In this document: positions 25,712 through 40,700 of the stretch, piece by piece
Layout of the letters: each line of letters starts with the position of its first letter
Position numbering within the stretch: the stretch's first letter is position 1
From: Pelodera strongyloides
Taxonomy: Eukaryota > Nematoda > Chromadorea > Rhabditida > Rhabditidae
NCBI GenBank assembly: GCA_036852015.1
Contig: JAANDG010000264.1
Location: 62,001 to 126,000, forward strand
Length of the DNA stretch: 64,000 nt
Direction: 5' to 3'
Notes under the pieces: model-generated
Seen by the model: the letters and a program-made list of their open reading frames with translations, nothing else
What the model was told of the DNA's origin: nothing
The model's database searches: none
Position numbers and translations under genes: made by a program

Positions 25712-28700
25712 CTGAATAATATACGTCTTATTAGACGCACGAGGTATCAAGAATCTATAAAAGTTACGTGACACAACAATCATCATTCGATTCTTCGATA
25801 AGGTTGACAGACGCGGTAAAATTGAAGAATACGACCCCACTGAAGAATACTACCCAAATTTGAAATATACTACCCCAAATGTATGGGGGTAGCATTTTGT
25901 AACATGCAAAGTACTACCCCACCATTGAAGAACACTACCCCTTTTGACATTTTATCACCCCAGTCAAGGGGGTAGTAATTTGTAAGAAAGGGGTAGTGTT
26001 CTTCAATGGTGGGGGTAGTGTTCTTCAATTGTGGGGTAGTGTTCTTCTATAGAGGGGTAGTGTTCTTCAATGGCGGGGTAGCGATCTTCAAACCCTAGGT
26101 AATCTTGAATTACGCTACCCCCTACATGTGAAAATACTACCCCTTCTTACAAAATATTACCCCCACCAATTGGCTTTTACTACCCCGTGGGAAAAATTAC
26201 AAAATACTACCCCCATCAATTGAATATGACTACCCACCATTGAATATGACTACCCCCGTCAATTGAATATGACTACCCCACCATTGAATATGACTACCCC
26301 ACCATTGAATATGGCTACCCCACTAGAAAGGGGTAGTATTTTGTAAAGACAGGGGGGTAGTATTTTGTAAAATGGGGTATTATTTTGTATGGGGTAATAT
26401 TTTTCAAAAAGGGGTAGTGTTCTTCAATCCAGGGGGTAGTGTTCTTCAATTCTTTTACGCGATATCTTGGGAAAGTTCTCTAAGAGCTTACCCGTCCAAT
26501 AAGGGTCAGTGAATGTCTCCAACGAGAACTGACTCCAACTTCCAACGAATTGTTCACTTCTTCACGCAATGCCAGCACCGAATTTTCTAAACAAGTCCAG
26601 TACAAGATCTCTCCCGAATACTCGAAGTAGTCAGATGTTTAAACTTTGTGGACTAGCAAGCCTCGCAGTAATATACTTCAACAATATTGATTGACCAACC
26701 AGCTGGGATTTCCTTGTCATTGTTGTACGAAACGGAACATTCCTCCTTGCCCGTCATCCAGTAGGTATCAACTAAAAAGTACAGCGTATAATTGCATACG
26801 ACAACAGACGCGCTGAAGGAAAGGCGTTAGTCAAGTAAATTTATTCGGTTTAATTTCTAACGTACCATTCTTGGCGTGTTGATCAAGGGCCGCATTCAGA
26901 GGGTGGTGTGGGCGATGCTTCGCTGCAGTCAGGGAAACTCCCGCGCGTTTCAAATAGACCTAAACAAATAGTTTGTTTATTCAAGAAATGGATTTAAAAG
27001 GTGATAAAATGGTGCTATGTTCTCTGAACAACAAACAGTGCGACCTCACTATTCTTCTTATTTTTGTGCAAGATTGTGCACGTGTCATATTTTGATCAAC
27101 TAACACAATACCAATAAAGCACTACTAAAACATAAATATGTAAAAAAACCTACATTCGGCCAATCGTTGAACTTGGCTTCAGAGGATTGGTGAGTGTCAA
27201 ATAGTTGTGACTTCTTGTACTCAGTGTTCAGTAGAAGCGGGTTTCTAGCGTAGTGAAGCCAGTCACTCATAATATCGACGCCGTCTTTAAGGGAAATACC
27301 GGGATAGGTCATGTCGCGACCGCGCTGCAATTGGAAGATTATCATCAAAATATATCACGGAACCATAACAGTTCATAGCCAAGGACATGCAAAACATGTG
27401 GTTCAAAAAAGGCGACTTACAGAGAAAAATCTGATCTGTTCCTTCAACACAGGCGGATACGAGCATAGAGTCTTTCGGAAAGTGTCAATTGCTCTGCACC
27501 GAATGAGGAACGCGTCGGCGATCAAACTCAGAGTTCTAAACGGAATTGGTTTAGGAAAACACTAATGTATCCCACAAGATTTTGATTAACGAATCACTTA
27601 ATTTCTATCAGATTTCACAATATTCCTTTATTCTACACAATTTTATCCTATATTTAATCATACTACTTTTCCTCAAACACAGTTAACCATAGGAGTCAAT
27701 ATTAGTTTATGGAAACCCTCCAGGCCTTAACACTTATAGGCCCCTATAATATTTAATTTGGCTTGGTACCTTAGCTGATCGTGGTCCAGAAGCGGCTGTC
27801 TATCACCCTGTTCTCCTGCGGAACTTCTCATCAACTCCACCAAATATTCGCTCATTGAACAATTCTGTTCGTGCACTTTGAGGAATTCACTGAAAATGGG
27901 GACATATGTTGGGCTCAATGAGCAAAATAATGAGTTCATACTCTAAAAAAGGAGACGGACAAATGAAAACATCGAGATGAGCAATGTAATAAAGCTCCAC
28001 AATATTTTTAACCCATCGTTATATTACCTGTTTCGTTCTAAGAAAGATTGATGTATACACATATGTACATAGAATAACAAACCGCATATCGTATTTGATT
28101 GGGTGCATATTCCTCCTATTCAAGGCCAGCTTCACGGTTGCTTCAGTCGAGTCCATCACTCGCACCAACCATTTCCACACAGTGAAGAACTCGCATTCGA
28201 TCACGTTCTAGAAAACAACAAGACATGAGGGACCTTTCCAAATAGTACTAACTTTTCTTAATCTAAGAAAGCACATAAATGTGAGCAAATGGCTAACATT
28301 TATATTTAAACTTAATGGTTCCTACCATCATAATCTGGGCATCGGGCTGGTTCTTCTTCAGCTTCTCAACGGTCAGTTCATAAGCAACACGCGAAAGGAG
28401 ATAGAATACGCCGCAAAGCTGACGCTGAGCCTCTTCCTTCTGAACCGCAAAAAAATAATAACACTTCTACGATAACTTAACATGTTCTGCAGAAAAAAGA
28501 TGGTGTAAGTCTCGATTTACTGAACGACAACTGAGGATTCAGAGCCCTCGGATTATAATCTGTCAAGAACTCACACTAGCCAATTGGACGGGTGCTTCTG
28601 GCTCGGGGGCACGGATCTCTCTGCGCTCTGGGGCTCTTGTGGTGGTGGTTGTTGCGACTTGAGCAGCAGCCTCTGCTGCTTCCGTAGTTGCTGAAACAGT

Positions 28701-31700
28701 TAATTACGCACTTTAGTAGTTATATATTAGAGTAATGGTGTATCAGCTGAAAGCCAATAAAACAGAAAAACAAGCGGATGAAGACACTTTTAATTGCCAC
28801 TGTAAATTAGTTAAAATCAGTGAGAAACTTTAAAGACTTCGAAAGGGTACGAAAGCCAAAATTGTATGAAAGATTACAACATCACAACTCTCACCAGTAT
28901 TCAGTCTTCGAAGTTGATCATCCGCCGCTCCCGCTGCTGCATTAAGACGATTTGCACGTTGACGAATCACGCGCTAAAATGCAGCAAATATGTATAAGGG
29001 ACTGTGCTGTCAAGCCAGAATTGTACACATTTCCTTGGAACCAAACTCGAATGATATATCAAAACGACTCACCGCAGTTCTGCTTCTCTCAAACAAAGCA
29101 GGGCGGTTAACATTGAATGCAGCACGGATAAAGTTGCCATCTGAAACAAAAATTAGTTAAAAATGTCTCTAAACAAAAAAAAAACCACCGCTCAGGAAAA
29201 AAAAAGAGTCTAGTGAATGTTCCGCAATCCAACGGTATCTACCCCTCCTTGGTATACATACATAGCAATAAAGTTTCATATAAAAGGCCCACGTTGTCTG
29301 ACATGTTGTACGTTGGCCGTTGATTGCACCGAGTGGAGGACGTTAGTTGTTGCTTCTTCCTCCTCTTCTTCGTCCTCGTCTTCCACACTGGCCGGATTGA
29401 TAGCTACTCTCTGGACAGCCTCCTAAACACGTGTTCATCAATATACCTTAGATCACAAAGGCTGAACTAAAAGGTCAAACGCCTGCCACCAAATAACGAT
29501 GCTAAACAGCATATAACTTATGAAATGTAACTGCAACGAGCGGTTAAATCATTCAACCTCGAAAAAAGGGATGCTTCAGTGTAAATAGTAGAAACAGTAC
29601 ATTGAAATATCGACTTTGAGAAGAACAAAGTAGTAATAAAGTTTACTAATCCAATCTGCTCACCTCTCCTTCTGCGCGTGGGGCCTCGGCAACGTTCGGG
29701 GCGAGAACAGGGGCTCGCTGACTTGCATCATCCGCTGCACTCTGTTCAGTGGCTCGACGAGCAGCAGCTCTATTCTGCGCACGCCCGGCTTGAGCAGTCG
29801 GCACACCTTGGAACACCTGGAAGTATACGAAAAATTTACATGATAAGCTATAAACTGCATACAACACAACACATCACTATGTATAGAAATTAAGAGATGA
29901 CTACCCTGTGAGCCGAATAAAAATTAGATAATGCACTGACAAGAGCCTCTGCGATCAACTCATAAGATTTACAAACAGCATTGAAGTATCGCTGAAAAAG
30001 GGGTACGCTCTTGAATTGTAAAAGAATTATTTATTTATTAAACAGAACTGACCACGTCCATGAGTTCGTCGTTCGCGTCTTCCATTTCTCCCTCGTCGCC
30101 TTCGTCTCCATCCTCTTGCGCGTCTTCTTCTTGTCCCTCGTCTGCATCATCTTCCTCTTCGTCTGATTCCTCTTCTTCGTCGTCGGAGGAGTCGAACATC
30201 TCAAGAGTCACGGTAATGGGACCTGCGAAAATTTAATTCAAAGAAAGGATTCGAGACAGGACTGTAAACGCGTCACAGTATTCGTGATTTGTTAACAGAC
30301 AAAGACCGCTACTACGCATCATGACAACTATTCAGTTCTTAACGTAGCCTGTAAACAACGAAAATGTTACTCCTTGAAATAAGGGCGACTATACGTTAAA
30401 ACCGTCTAAAGTGAAAGTAAGGCCCAAACATAAAAACCAGATGATATTCAATGGAGCCAAAAATTCTTCCTAGAATTCGTATAAGTAGGCAAGTAGCGTA
30501 TGGAATTCATTTCTAAAATAAGTTATTCGTAGTGCGGGAGGTTTAAGAAAACGCAAAGTAAATTTATCTTCGCAATGACCACTCACCACCACCTCCTTCC
30601 TCATCCGGATGCGAGGATGTGCTGTTCAATCTGTGCGAGAATGGGAGTTCCGCCTCACTGTCATCGGATGAACCGTCCGTGTCCATATCAGAATCATCAG
30701 ATGTGTCCCTCTCTTTGGTCTCCTTCGTTTCTTTCGTAAACTTTCTCTTCGGTTTGGGCATCAGCGAATTCTCAACTACCTGGAAGAAATAAACGTATGC
30801 ACAAGGGCAAGCCAATAACGACAAATAGAAAAAATAACAAATAGTTTCTACTCACTTCCAGCAGATCCCAATCCTTGGAGAAGTTTGCGGGATAAGGATT
30901 CACAGCTCTGGTCCTTCCCATGATTACAGGGGAGACGATGGAAACGGCCATTCGAGCACTTTCACCAATCGCAAATGTTGAGAATCGTTCCAGGAACTTG
31001 TGTATGAGGGGAATTGCCTCGTGAACACTAAAATGAGAAAAGATATTGTGTTTAAGCATAACGGTTAGGTGGCTACGTGCTTTGACTGTAACTAGAGAGT
31101 GGAGGCACTAAATTCCTCAAACTCACACTGCCGTCTTCACATCCTTAGCCAGTGCATCGATAAACGGCTGTGGGCGTCTCTCCTCTGCCCTCTCAAACAG
31201 CGGTTTCTGCAACTAGACATGTGCTTGATAACAATAAGCGACATACTCAAATAACGTGACCTATTTTTAGATAACAAATACCAAATGGACAGCACCAAGT
31301 AAAAAAAATCCATGAAAAAACTAAAACCTTTTTTGTGACTCCTGTTGCCGCAAGTTTCGCTGCCGTCGGACACAGTGAGGTGAGAAGAGTGTAAAGACGC
31401 AACACAGAACGTGTGACACGAGCAATCATCTGAAAGAGATTTAGATAAAAATTAGATTTTCAAATCAATTTTCAATTTTTAGATATTACAAAAAAAAAAA
31501 CTTTTTTTTTAGATATTACAATTTTTAGTTAACCGAAATTTTGTTTTTATAAGGCGATTAATAAGACGAGTAGACGTGAATATTGGAGAGACGAGTTCAA
31601 AAAGGCGAAACGATTCAATATGCCAAACAATGTTTTTTTCTGTGGAAAACTTACCTTTCCAGCTTCCTCGTTTTCACCAGTTTTCTTTTCCTTGTCAAGC

Positions 31701-34700
31701 GAACTGTCAAGCATATCACAAAGAGATTCCATATGCTGAAATTGTCGTTTTAGATAATCGCATACTAGAAATGCTTTAAAATTTAAAGGGCCGCAGTTAC
31801 TTCAAGTTCGTATTTTTACTTCAACGACCCTTAAATATAAAGAGATCTAGAAAAATACATATGCAGTGCCAATTTACTGAAAATTTAAGAAAAGGGACGG
31901 AAATCCCTAGGGTTGGGATTTGATACATTACAGTAATTACAACCAATAATATAGAAGTAGAGCAGACACTTTAACTCTCCATGGTTTTTCTATGCATTGT
32001 CCTCAAGTTACATAGATAACGAATTGAGTAACAAAACCAAAAGCTCACTTCAGGTGGACATTTGATGATCAGGTAGTAGACAACCATATCGAGCTGTTCA
32101 CTGAGGAGATTTTGCGCCAGCTGGGTGCCCATTGTGTCATCCACCATATTAGCGCGAGGTCCAGGCACACTAGAAGTTAAATTTAAAGCCAGGCTCCACA
32201 AATAAATGTCAGACGGGTATCCAAAAACCAAAGGCACCCTCTGGCGCTATGGAAAAAAACAAGGAGATTTTCATAAATGAGCAAAAGATACTAGCTAATT
32301 AAAGCTTCGCCCTTCGACCACATCATAGCTGACTGCTTAAATAGAAGAAAAACACTTACGTGGTCATAGCGTTCATATCAAACAGGAAATTCTTCATGAC
32401 GTTGAAGTTCGATAGGCACAGTTTGAGTGCACGAGGAGCAAACGATGGCGGTGACATATTGTGCTCCGGAGCATTTGATCCTGACAGGAAATTAAGATTA
32501 GGATCAACAACTAACAGTCGCATACACGTCTATTATTCTTCCAGAATAATCAACCCGTTCCAAAAAATATAGGTGTTTGCAGTAGGTTTTGGGATATCAG
32601 CTCTGAATATAAAGACTGTTCACAAAACAATAGTCACTTAAATAGTGAATATAATCTCATCAACTTACCAAGATCATGTTGGCGTGGGAAGGACTTGTTC
32701 TTGAACGGAGCCTGCTCGTTTGTCTGCCTTGCCACAGTCTTTGCCAAAAAGTAGACAATGTGCTGGCCCCATACATTCGTGTATTTGTAGGAGTCGGTCT
32801 GTTCCAAGAATGTGTTGAGAAGATGAAACCGTTGGTCCTGATTACCAGAGATCTGAAACACAGATCAAATTATATTTGCGTCAGTCAGCTAGTAGAAACC
32901 AAACAAACACAAAACAACAATTAAAAACAGTCTTATGGTTACTATTTTCAAACATGTTGAAGACAAAAAAAATGACTTCATGAAAATGAACTGTCATGAA
33001 GCAACTCGAACAGCAACTGGAAAAGAACGACTTGTGCGTGCGTAATAAATAATAAATTATTATTATAGAAGTTCATACCAGAGCTTTGCATCGGCATTTC
33101 TCCCAGCAATCACAATAGGCAGTTGGTGATGTCCTTTTCAGTACACAGTCGTGTCCTCGGTGACAGGTTAGGGCACACTCTGTGCAACAACAGAGAGCGC
33201 CGACGATGCCACACGTACGGCACTCGTATATGTCCTAAAGATAAATATTACGCTCCAGGAAAAATGTTATCCATGCCTCGGTTGCTGAAATGTAACTTAA
33301 TCATAACAAGAAACGTAAAAAATAATGCTTACTTGATGAATATGCTCCGTGGCAGTCCAAGTGAAAGAACAGTTGTCATTGTAGCACAATAGGAAAAGAG
33401 CCCAGCCATTGTTGTGCTCACGCTGAACAAATGATTGAGTCTTGTTGAAACACTACCGGGATAAATTTCGATCACATCAAAACCTCAAGCCGCTTATCAA
33501 ATGCATACACAATATTCAACGGTGGAAACTTTATTTTACCTTTGGCCCCTTCCAAACTGGTGGTGGCGGGCAAATGTCATAGATTGTGATCTCCTGTGCT
33601 TGAATGCTCTGGATTATTAGACGAGCGCATGTGTACGCTCTGTTCTCGAGCGCCAATGCCAATGGAGTGAGACCATTCACATCCTGAAATTAAACAAATA
33701 TTATCAGAACCAGGATTGTAGTCAATACACATAAAGATAAAAGGAATAAAAGGTCTGCACATAATGTATGAATTAATAACCTTGTGCAGCATCACTCTTC
33801 TCCACATGTCGTCTTCTAGGTAATTGAGTAGAATACTGAAGATCTTCAGTGCATTTCCTTGGCGCGTCTTGTTGTCACTCGCTGAATTAGGAAGCCTTAT
33901 TAGAGCCAATCTTTATCTGCCAGCATTCAGCAAGTAGAATAATAAAATTCAAAAAGCAAGCTTGGGTGCTTCAGAGTCATAATGTTGCCCTTCAAACTCA
34001 CGTATGCTTTCCCCGGATTCTGAGCTCTGTGAATTTTCTGCTACAAGAGGTCTCAGTCCCATCTTCTGTCGTGTGGCGCCAGAAGGACGGAAATACTGAT
34101 CGAACCCTGAACGATATTGTGTAAAAAATGTCAAATCTCACGCTAACCTACAAACTTCCTATGAAACCGTCTAGAAGACCATCTGTTAATTGTAGCTCAA
34201 ACAGGTCTACAGATGTGACACGAAACACAATAACGCACGAGGGAAAACAACTTCTATGTTTCTAAGATTCTGTGACAAATAACTTGTATACCTCTGAGAG
34301 CGCTTTCCCCAAAATCGTCCACTTGGTCTTTGTTGGATGCAGCAATGCAACGCAGCACTGCAGCATGCATCACATTACCCGCATTGTCGGTCAGTTCTTT
34401 CAACAATTCCATAAGGATCATCTTCTTATCTTCGGGAGCTGAAAACAATGTGGTTTTGAAGGGAAGTTACAATAAAGTATTTCCGATTTAATCAACCTTA
34501 TACGTAAATAGAAAAACCACTTACTTTGCAGGATTCCAAGTTGTTTGATTATTGCTCGAGTTGAATCCACATCACATGTGAGCACAGACTTCATCATCGA
34601 TGGAATTTGACGGCTTGCAACATGGCGGCTCTTCAAGTTGATTCCCACCACGACAACTTGTTTAAGATGCTTGTCCATTGGACTGAAACAAATACTTAGA

Positions 34701-37700
34701 TGAATGATCAAAAACAGTACAAAAAAACAGGTTCAGAAACCTCCGTATTCGGGACTTGATTGGAGGGGGGGGGGGGGGGGGTTGAAAGAGATAAACAGGG
34801 ATAGTTGTTTGATTTAATAAATATCTCGTTCGGGTTTTTATTAGGGTAGTCGGGAGGAAAGCAATAATGAAACGTGACTTACTTGACATCACTTTGCACA
34901 TATACCGATGCATGGGTGGTTGAATGGAGATTGTGTGGTTGAAGTGGATAGAATCCACCATCGCAGTCCTTTAGAAGAGGAATCGGACAGGAACCATTCG
35001 TCATACGGACAAGAAGTGCACTATCCTGAAAATGAATGAAGACTCAGTCTTTAATTTTCAACTACAAAGGCCAAAGAGATGTCTTCGATCCAAGAATTTG
35101 AGTACACAATTTGTGGCACCCTATATTATATGCTACGCAAAACACTGAACGTTCGGGAGATTACATTTGACACAGCTTTCGCTGTTTTTAACCACGCGAT
35201 TAAAAGTTAATGTCATCTGATGGTCACAATTTCAAAAAGCACCTCCATACTTCGCGTACGAGGTACGTATGATGTCTTACCTCTCCAAATTGGAATATCT
35301 CCGGATCCCCTGGATCAAATGCTTCTGGCACATTGTGGAAGAAGGGAAGGGTTCTCTTCGAGAGGATACGACCGCACATTGAAACCCGTACCATGAAGAA
35401 TTGGCCATTGTCGAAAACGAGACAACGAAGTCCTGAAACAAAATTTCCTTACTCTTGACCAAAGCACTTGAACAAGACCACAGAATCATAAAATCGCCGA
35501 TGACAGACCTCGATTGTCGGCCGCCACACTGCACAGCTTTTCGCATCTCATCGGCAATCTGAATCTGGTGGATTCCTTCTGGAAGTAGGACGGAGCCTGA
35601 GCCATGCTGCTTCTATGTGGGATCAAGTTTTCCTTGCGAAGCAGACTGAAAGACTGATTATTACAAAACAGGAACACGGGTGGTCGTAGCGTACTTATAG
35701 TTCAATACCTAGATTCCTTTCCTAAATAATTTATTACTCACCGAATACCCTTCTCTTTCTGGACACAAGTTGGAGCACTGTCGAGGTCTTCTGCCGATCC
35801 GCACGTGTACTTTGATGTAACCGAATGTGAACGTGGAAGATATTGCACACCACACAAATCGCCGTCAACCTAAAAAAAACTGTATTTCCACAAATACCGC
35901 GAAAACACTGCGTTGAAAAATGCAGATCTCATAATATCGCACAACATGTAACAAAGCCAAATCAAAGCGAAGTAAACAAAACCGACAATCTTGACAACTG
36001 CAACGTCCGTGACAGTTTCTCTGTGGATGAAGATAACATCGTTGATATTCCAAGCTGCCTCGCGGTGTCTCTGTGATGGCCCAGTACCTCCCATAGCGCT
36101 TGCCCTTCTCTTGCGGGAAGGTTGCTCAGTGGAATCTAAAGAAGACAATTAGTTCAATTTCACGGATTTGCTGGAAACAATCGAAGTTCGTAAAATCTAC
36201 CTATTAAAGGGACAGGCCCATCAAAATAAACATATATTTACGATTTCATGTTATTTTTTATTAGCAGCGTTTATTACAATATATACATACTAATTTTTAT
36301 CCACATTCACCCCGGGAACTTTTTTACGCCGAGCCCAACTCATAAGGGTACCGTATTTGCATCCATTTAGTCCTAATAATTCTTTTACTTCTCGTATGTT
36401 ATAACACAGTTACAAAATTACGCATGAGAGAGTATGCTCAATAAAGAGGTGCCAGAGAAAAAAAACCGAGAGAACAGACAACCAGAGCGGATAGACAACG
36501 AGAGGAAGGGCCAGGCAACGGCACACATTTGTGGATGCGCTCGTCGGAAAAAGTTCCCCGGGGTGAATGTCGATAAAATTTGGTTTGCATATATTGTAAT
36601 AAACACTTTTAATAAAAATTAAGACGAAATCGTAAATATAGGTTTATTTTGATGGGCCTGTCCCTTTAACACCACATGCTATGCCTCACTTCCGAAACAG
36701 TTAACCTATTGCCATGAACCAACCATGCAACCGCAAATTTAGACAACAAAAAAAAATGAAATAAAAAAACGCACCTCCGGCAAAAGTGACAGACTTTGTC
36801 CTCGATTGCTGTGGTGGCAGTGGCAGGTCTAGATCGTATTGCGAAGGATCCATAATGCGGAATCGGCACATTTCGTGCAGAGTCCAGGAGTTTTCCATAA
36901 GGAGGCCGACCTAAAATTAAGAACAAATGGGATACAAACATGTAGTTGAGAAGAACGAAAATAGTACGATAAGCAAAAAAAATACCTTCAGTTCTCCACC
37001 TGCCAGCTTCACAGCAACACTTCCGGCAGCAAAGAGTGGGGAACTCTTGTTGCGGACCTAAAGTTCAAATACATAAGAATGATTTACAACAGTCTAAAAA
37101 AGACCGGCCGAGCAGCTGTAGCTGTGAGATTGGCATTCAGACAATGATCATTCCCACCTATGGTTTCTTGTTTGTTACAACCTAACAAATGAATGTGCCT
37201 CACCTCACTTCCCTCCACAATGTTCGGTTGAGCTTCCGTCTGTTTCTTCAGCTTATTTCTGGATCGACGTATAAGCCTCTTGCGATCACTTGAAGGAAAC
37301 ACACCGCTACAATGGACATATATGATCAAGGAGTTGATTTCAAATCATCCGTTACCAAATCGCAGAAATAATGTTCACTGCAAGTCAAAATCAATTATAA
37401 TCATAGAGCGTTTACGGGCGAAACAAGCAATTACAAATTATGTGTTATCTGAAAGACTCGGTTTAATATGATACAAATTTGATCCAACTGACCACCAGTA
37501 AATAAAGCCATGTGTGGTGATGAATCCAGCAAATAGATTCGAGCAGAACAATTGTTTAATTGTGCCGTGTTCCTTCGCAATTTTCTGTGGACGACAAGGG
37601 ACCTGGAATGCGAGCACAATTAGTTTTGTTTGGTGTCACTGTTTAAAAGATTAGCGAACAAACCAAACATGTTCACTAAAACAATGCATTCACAACGCAA

Positions 37701-40700
37701 TACGTATGCAAAGGGCCAAGGACGGGTTGCTCCACTTATCAGAAAACATCCTCAATTCATTGCTGTTTTAACACAGTACTGGATATGCAAATCTCCTTCT
37801 CACATCAAATACGTCTCCCAGTCTCTTTCCAGCTTTATTTTCGTCAAGCCACGTTCCGATTGAACCAGTGACGGTGGCAACAACAGCCCGAAGATGACAA
37901 GCCTCCAACATCTGCACTTTCTTGCCTAGAAAAGAAAACAAGTTATGACTGAAAATTTAAACATGAACATAGTTATTATAACGAAGAACGAACTTCCAAC
38001 ATAGAGCAAACAGATTTCCTCCTTAAACTTCTTCATCTGAAATTACTATTGATTCCCTAAAAAAATGCAAAAACATTGTGAGGGCAAAACAATAAACAGT
38101 AAATAACCTCCAGTGATCCTTTCTGCTGCTGAATGCGGAGTTGTAGATCCGTGTGGTTCATCGAAGCTCCATCCATACACCTTTCCATTGAAAGCGAGAC
38201 CAAGTGCCTCAAAGGAAGTGCACGCAATTTCCTTGAACCTGAAAATGACAGGGATCATTAAGCTACAAGAAAGCAAAACATAATTAATAACACAAAAAAA
38301 GTCTCATCTGACGGGAACATCCAAGCGAAAGTAATACTCACAACAATCCAGTTACTGCATCCGCTTGATTCGAAGACCAGAATTCAAGTCGGTCATCGAT
38401 TTCCACCGTGCTCAGCTCTTTGTGCGGCTGTTCTGGTTTGCGGGCTGATGAGCCACTGGCTAAAAACATCTTACTCACAACAATACACTGATGATTCAAT
38501 TAGAACATACATGTCAGTAACACACACAAAATAGAAAAACGATACTACATACCTCCTCTGTTAGTCTCCGGTCGTCTTCGGTCGGGACCTCTGTGCAAAT
38601 ATTCAAATTCGCCTCCATAGGCCTCGTCCAAAATGGAACCTAATCCTCCGGCACTACCCTAAAAAATCCTCATGGAACGAAGTCATAAAGAGGGGACGTG
38701 AAGTCAAAATAAAATTTCATCATTTGCTGAAAAGGGAACGAAAAGAAAAAGAAAATTACCGGTTGTCTAGTGATGTCAAGAAGACTGAGAAGTTCCTGGC
38801 TGACTCTGACGTCGGCTGCGGCAACGGCTCCTGAAACTGAAAATCCGGCAATTATATGAAATTCGGAAAATAACACAACCTTCCAACATTCAATGTAACA
38901 TGCAAATTAGAACAGTTCACGGACACTTCCACGGTAATATCATCCTTTTGGCTAGTTGCCATATAATCACTAGCGGACTGTGTACGGTATTCGTCTTTGC
39001 TTTTAGATTTTAGCTTATGATCAGTATAACCTTCCTATAAAGGAAGCTCCTTCCGCCAGGAGTGTAGTCCTGTGATTGTATTATTTTTATTGTGAAATAT
39101 TTTGGTAGTATCATCAATAAAAAATTAAAAAGGGGTGATTTGAAATGACCCTATCTCTCACGTTGATCATCGTCTCTGCTCAGAAGATTATTGACTGCTT
39201 CGTTAACGTTGAGATTCGTTCTGATTAGTTCTGCAGCAATGACGTCACGGCTTCTTCCCTGGAGAACGACTTCTGCCTGTGTGATCAGTTCTTCTGGGAC
39301 GTCCTGTACACGAGCCGCGCGCGCCGCTCTATCAACAATCACTCCAGAACCTCTAGGAGGGGGAGGTCGATTGGTGACCACACGACGAGGAGGCTAAATT
39401 TTAATCAAAATTAAGATGAGCTGAAAAAATGTTGAACGGTCCCAAGCAAGGAAAATACGGAATGAGAAAGTGCAGAAAGAGCACAAAATGTCGGGAAGGC
39501 CAAATTGTGGAAAAAAATGTGGAGCGATTCAAACTAGGGGATATGAAACGAGAAAAACGGAAATTCGCAAATGGAAAATGAACAGAAAGTTTAGGAAAAC
39601 AAATAAAAAGAAAATATAAGAAAGTTAACCAACCGCTGTTTTCTTTTCCTCCTTTTCTTGTTCGTGCAACTTGACTTTGTATGAAAAGCGAGCCACACGG
39701 CCATCCTGAATAAAAGGAGTTACCTATGGGATGTAGAAATCAAGCAATCATTTTTATATCGTGAAAAAAAAAGTTTAAATTTGAAGTTTTTTGTGCTTTT
39801 CACAAATAACAAAAAGTGAACATACTTTGTGTTATGCTGTACTGTAATTATGCTGGACAAACTGCAGAAGCAACAAAACTAAACCGTTTGCTACCTTTAA
39901 AAATCAGTATGCTAAAAATGCAGCAATTTTCTAGTTTTAAGTAATGTAACGTTAATACAAGCAGCAGAACCAAAACATTGCGGCTTCAAAAAGTATTACT
40001 TGTTCAAATACTTGCGTAACTTATACGTCAATGGACCCTGCATTAATGTGTAATTATAAGAAGTCTAGAGTTTTTCGTGTGCATGCTCTATTAATCAACG
40101 AACTAGTTGTGAACCAGTTAGCTCAAAATATTACGTAAATCGTTGGGATAAAGTATTATTACTAAAAAGAAACGGAAGTAAAGCCTAGGAAGCTTTTGAA
40201 AGTTTGTACTATTGTCGGCGACCGACACAGGTGTCCGCAAGTTTTTGGTTCTGCTAAGCTGTTATAAGCAAAACAAATTGAAATGTATAGTTTATTACCA
40301 AACTAAGTTTTTCACTTTTTATCATTAATTATGCCCTTCCTTACATATCCTTTAATTATGCCCTTCCTTACATATCACATACAAATAGTTCGAACACTTT
40401 GCTAAAATAGAGTATAACAGGAATTTTGGCGACTTTGGCTGCGTACTCAGCGCAACGTCTCAGGCGCAAGGCCCGAGGGCATGCCCATTTCGGTGGAACA
40501 GGGCTGGCCCGTTACCGGCCTTGGAGGGTGCCCGGGGCACGCCTTGGGGGCCGTAAACGGGCCATTTTGAAACGGGCAGAAAATGAATATACACCGGTTT
40601 AGATAACCAGCCACGAATTTACACAAGGAAACACAACATACATTAACTTTGCAAGACAAATGCACCGGACAGGAATCGAACTTGCGACATTACCTAAACA

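Noticed and set aside
25813..26460. CRISPR array
   Set aside because: The genome is eukaryotic, and the units change orientation, vary in length and have no unique spacers of constant size.
29217..29426. Poly-Ser frame on the + strand
   Set aside because: It is the antisense of the Glu-rich UBR5 exon 37.
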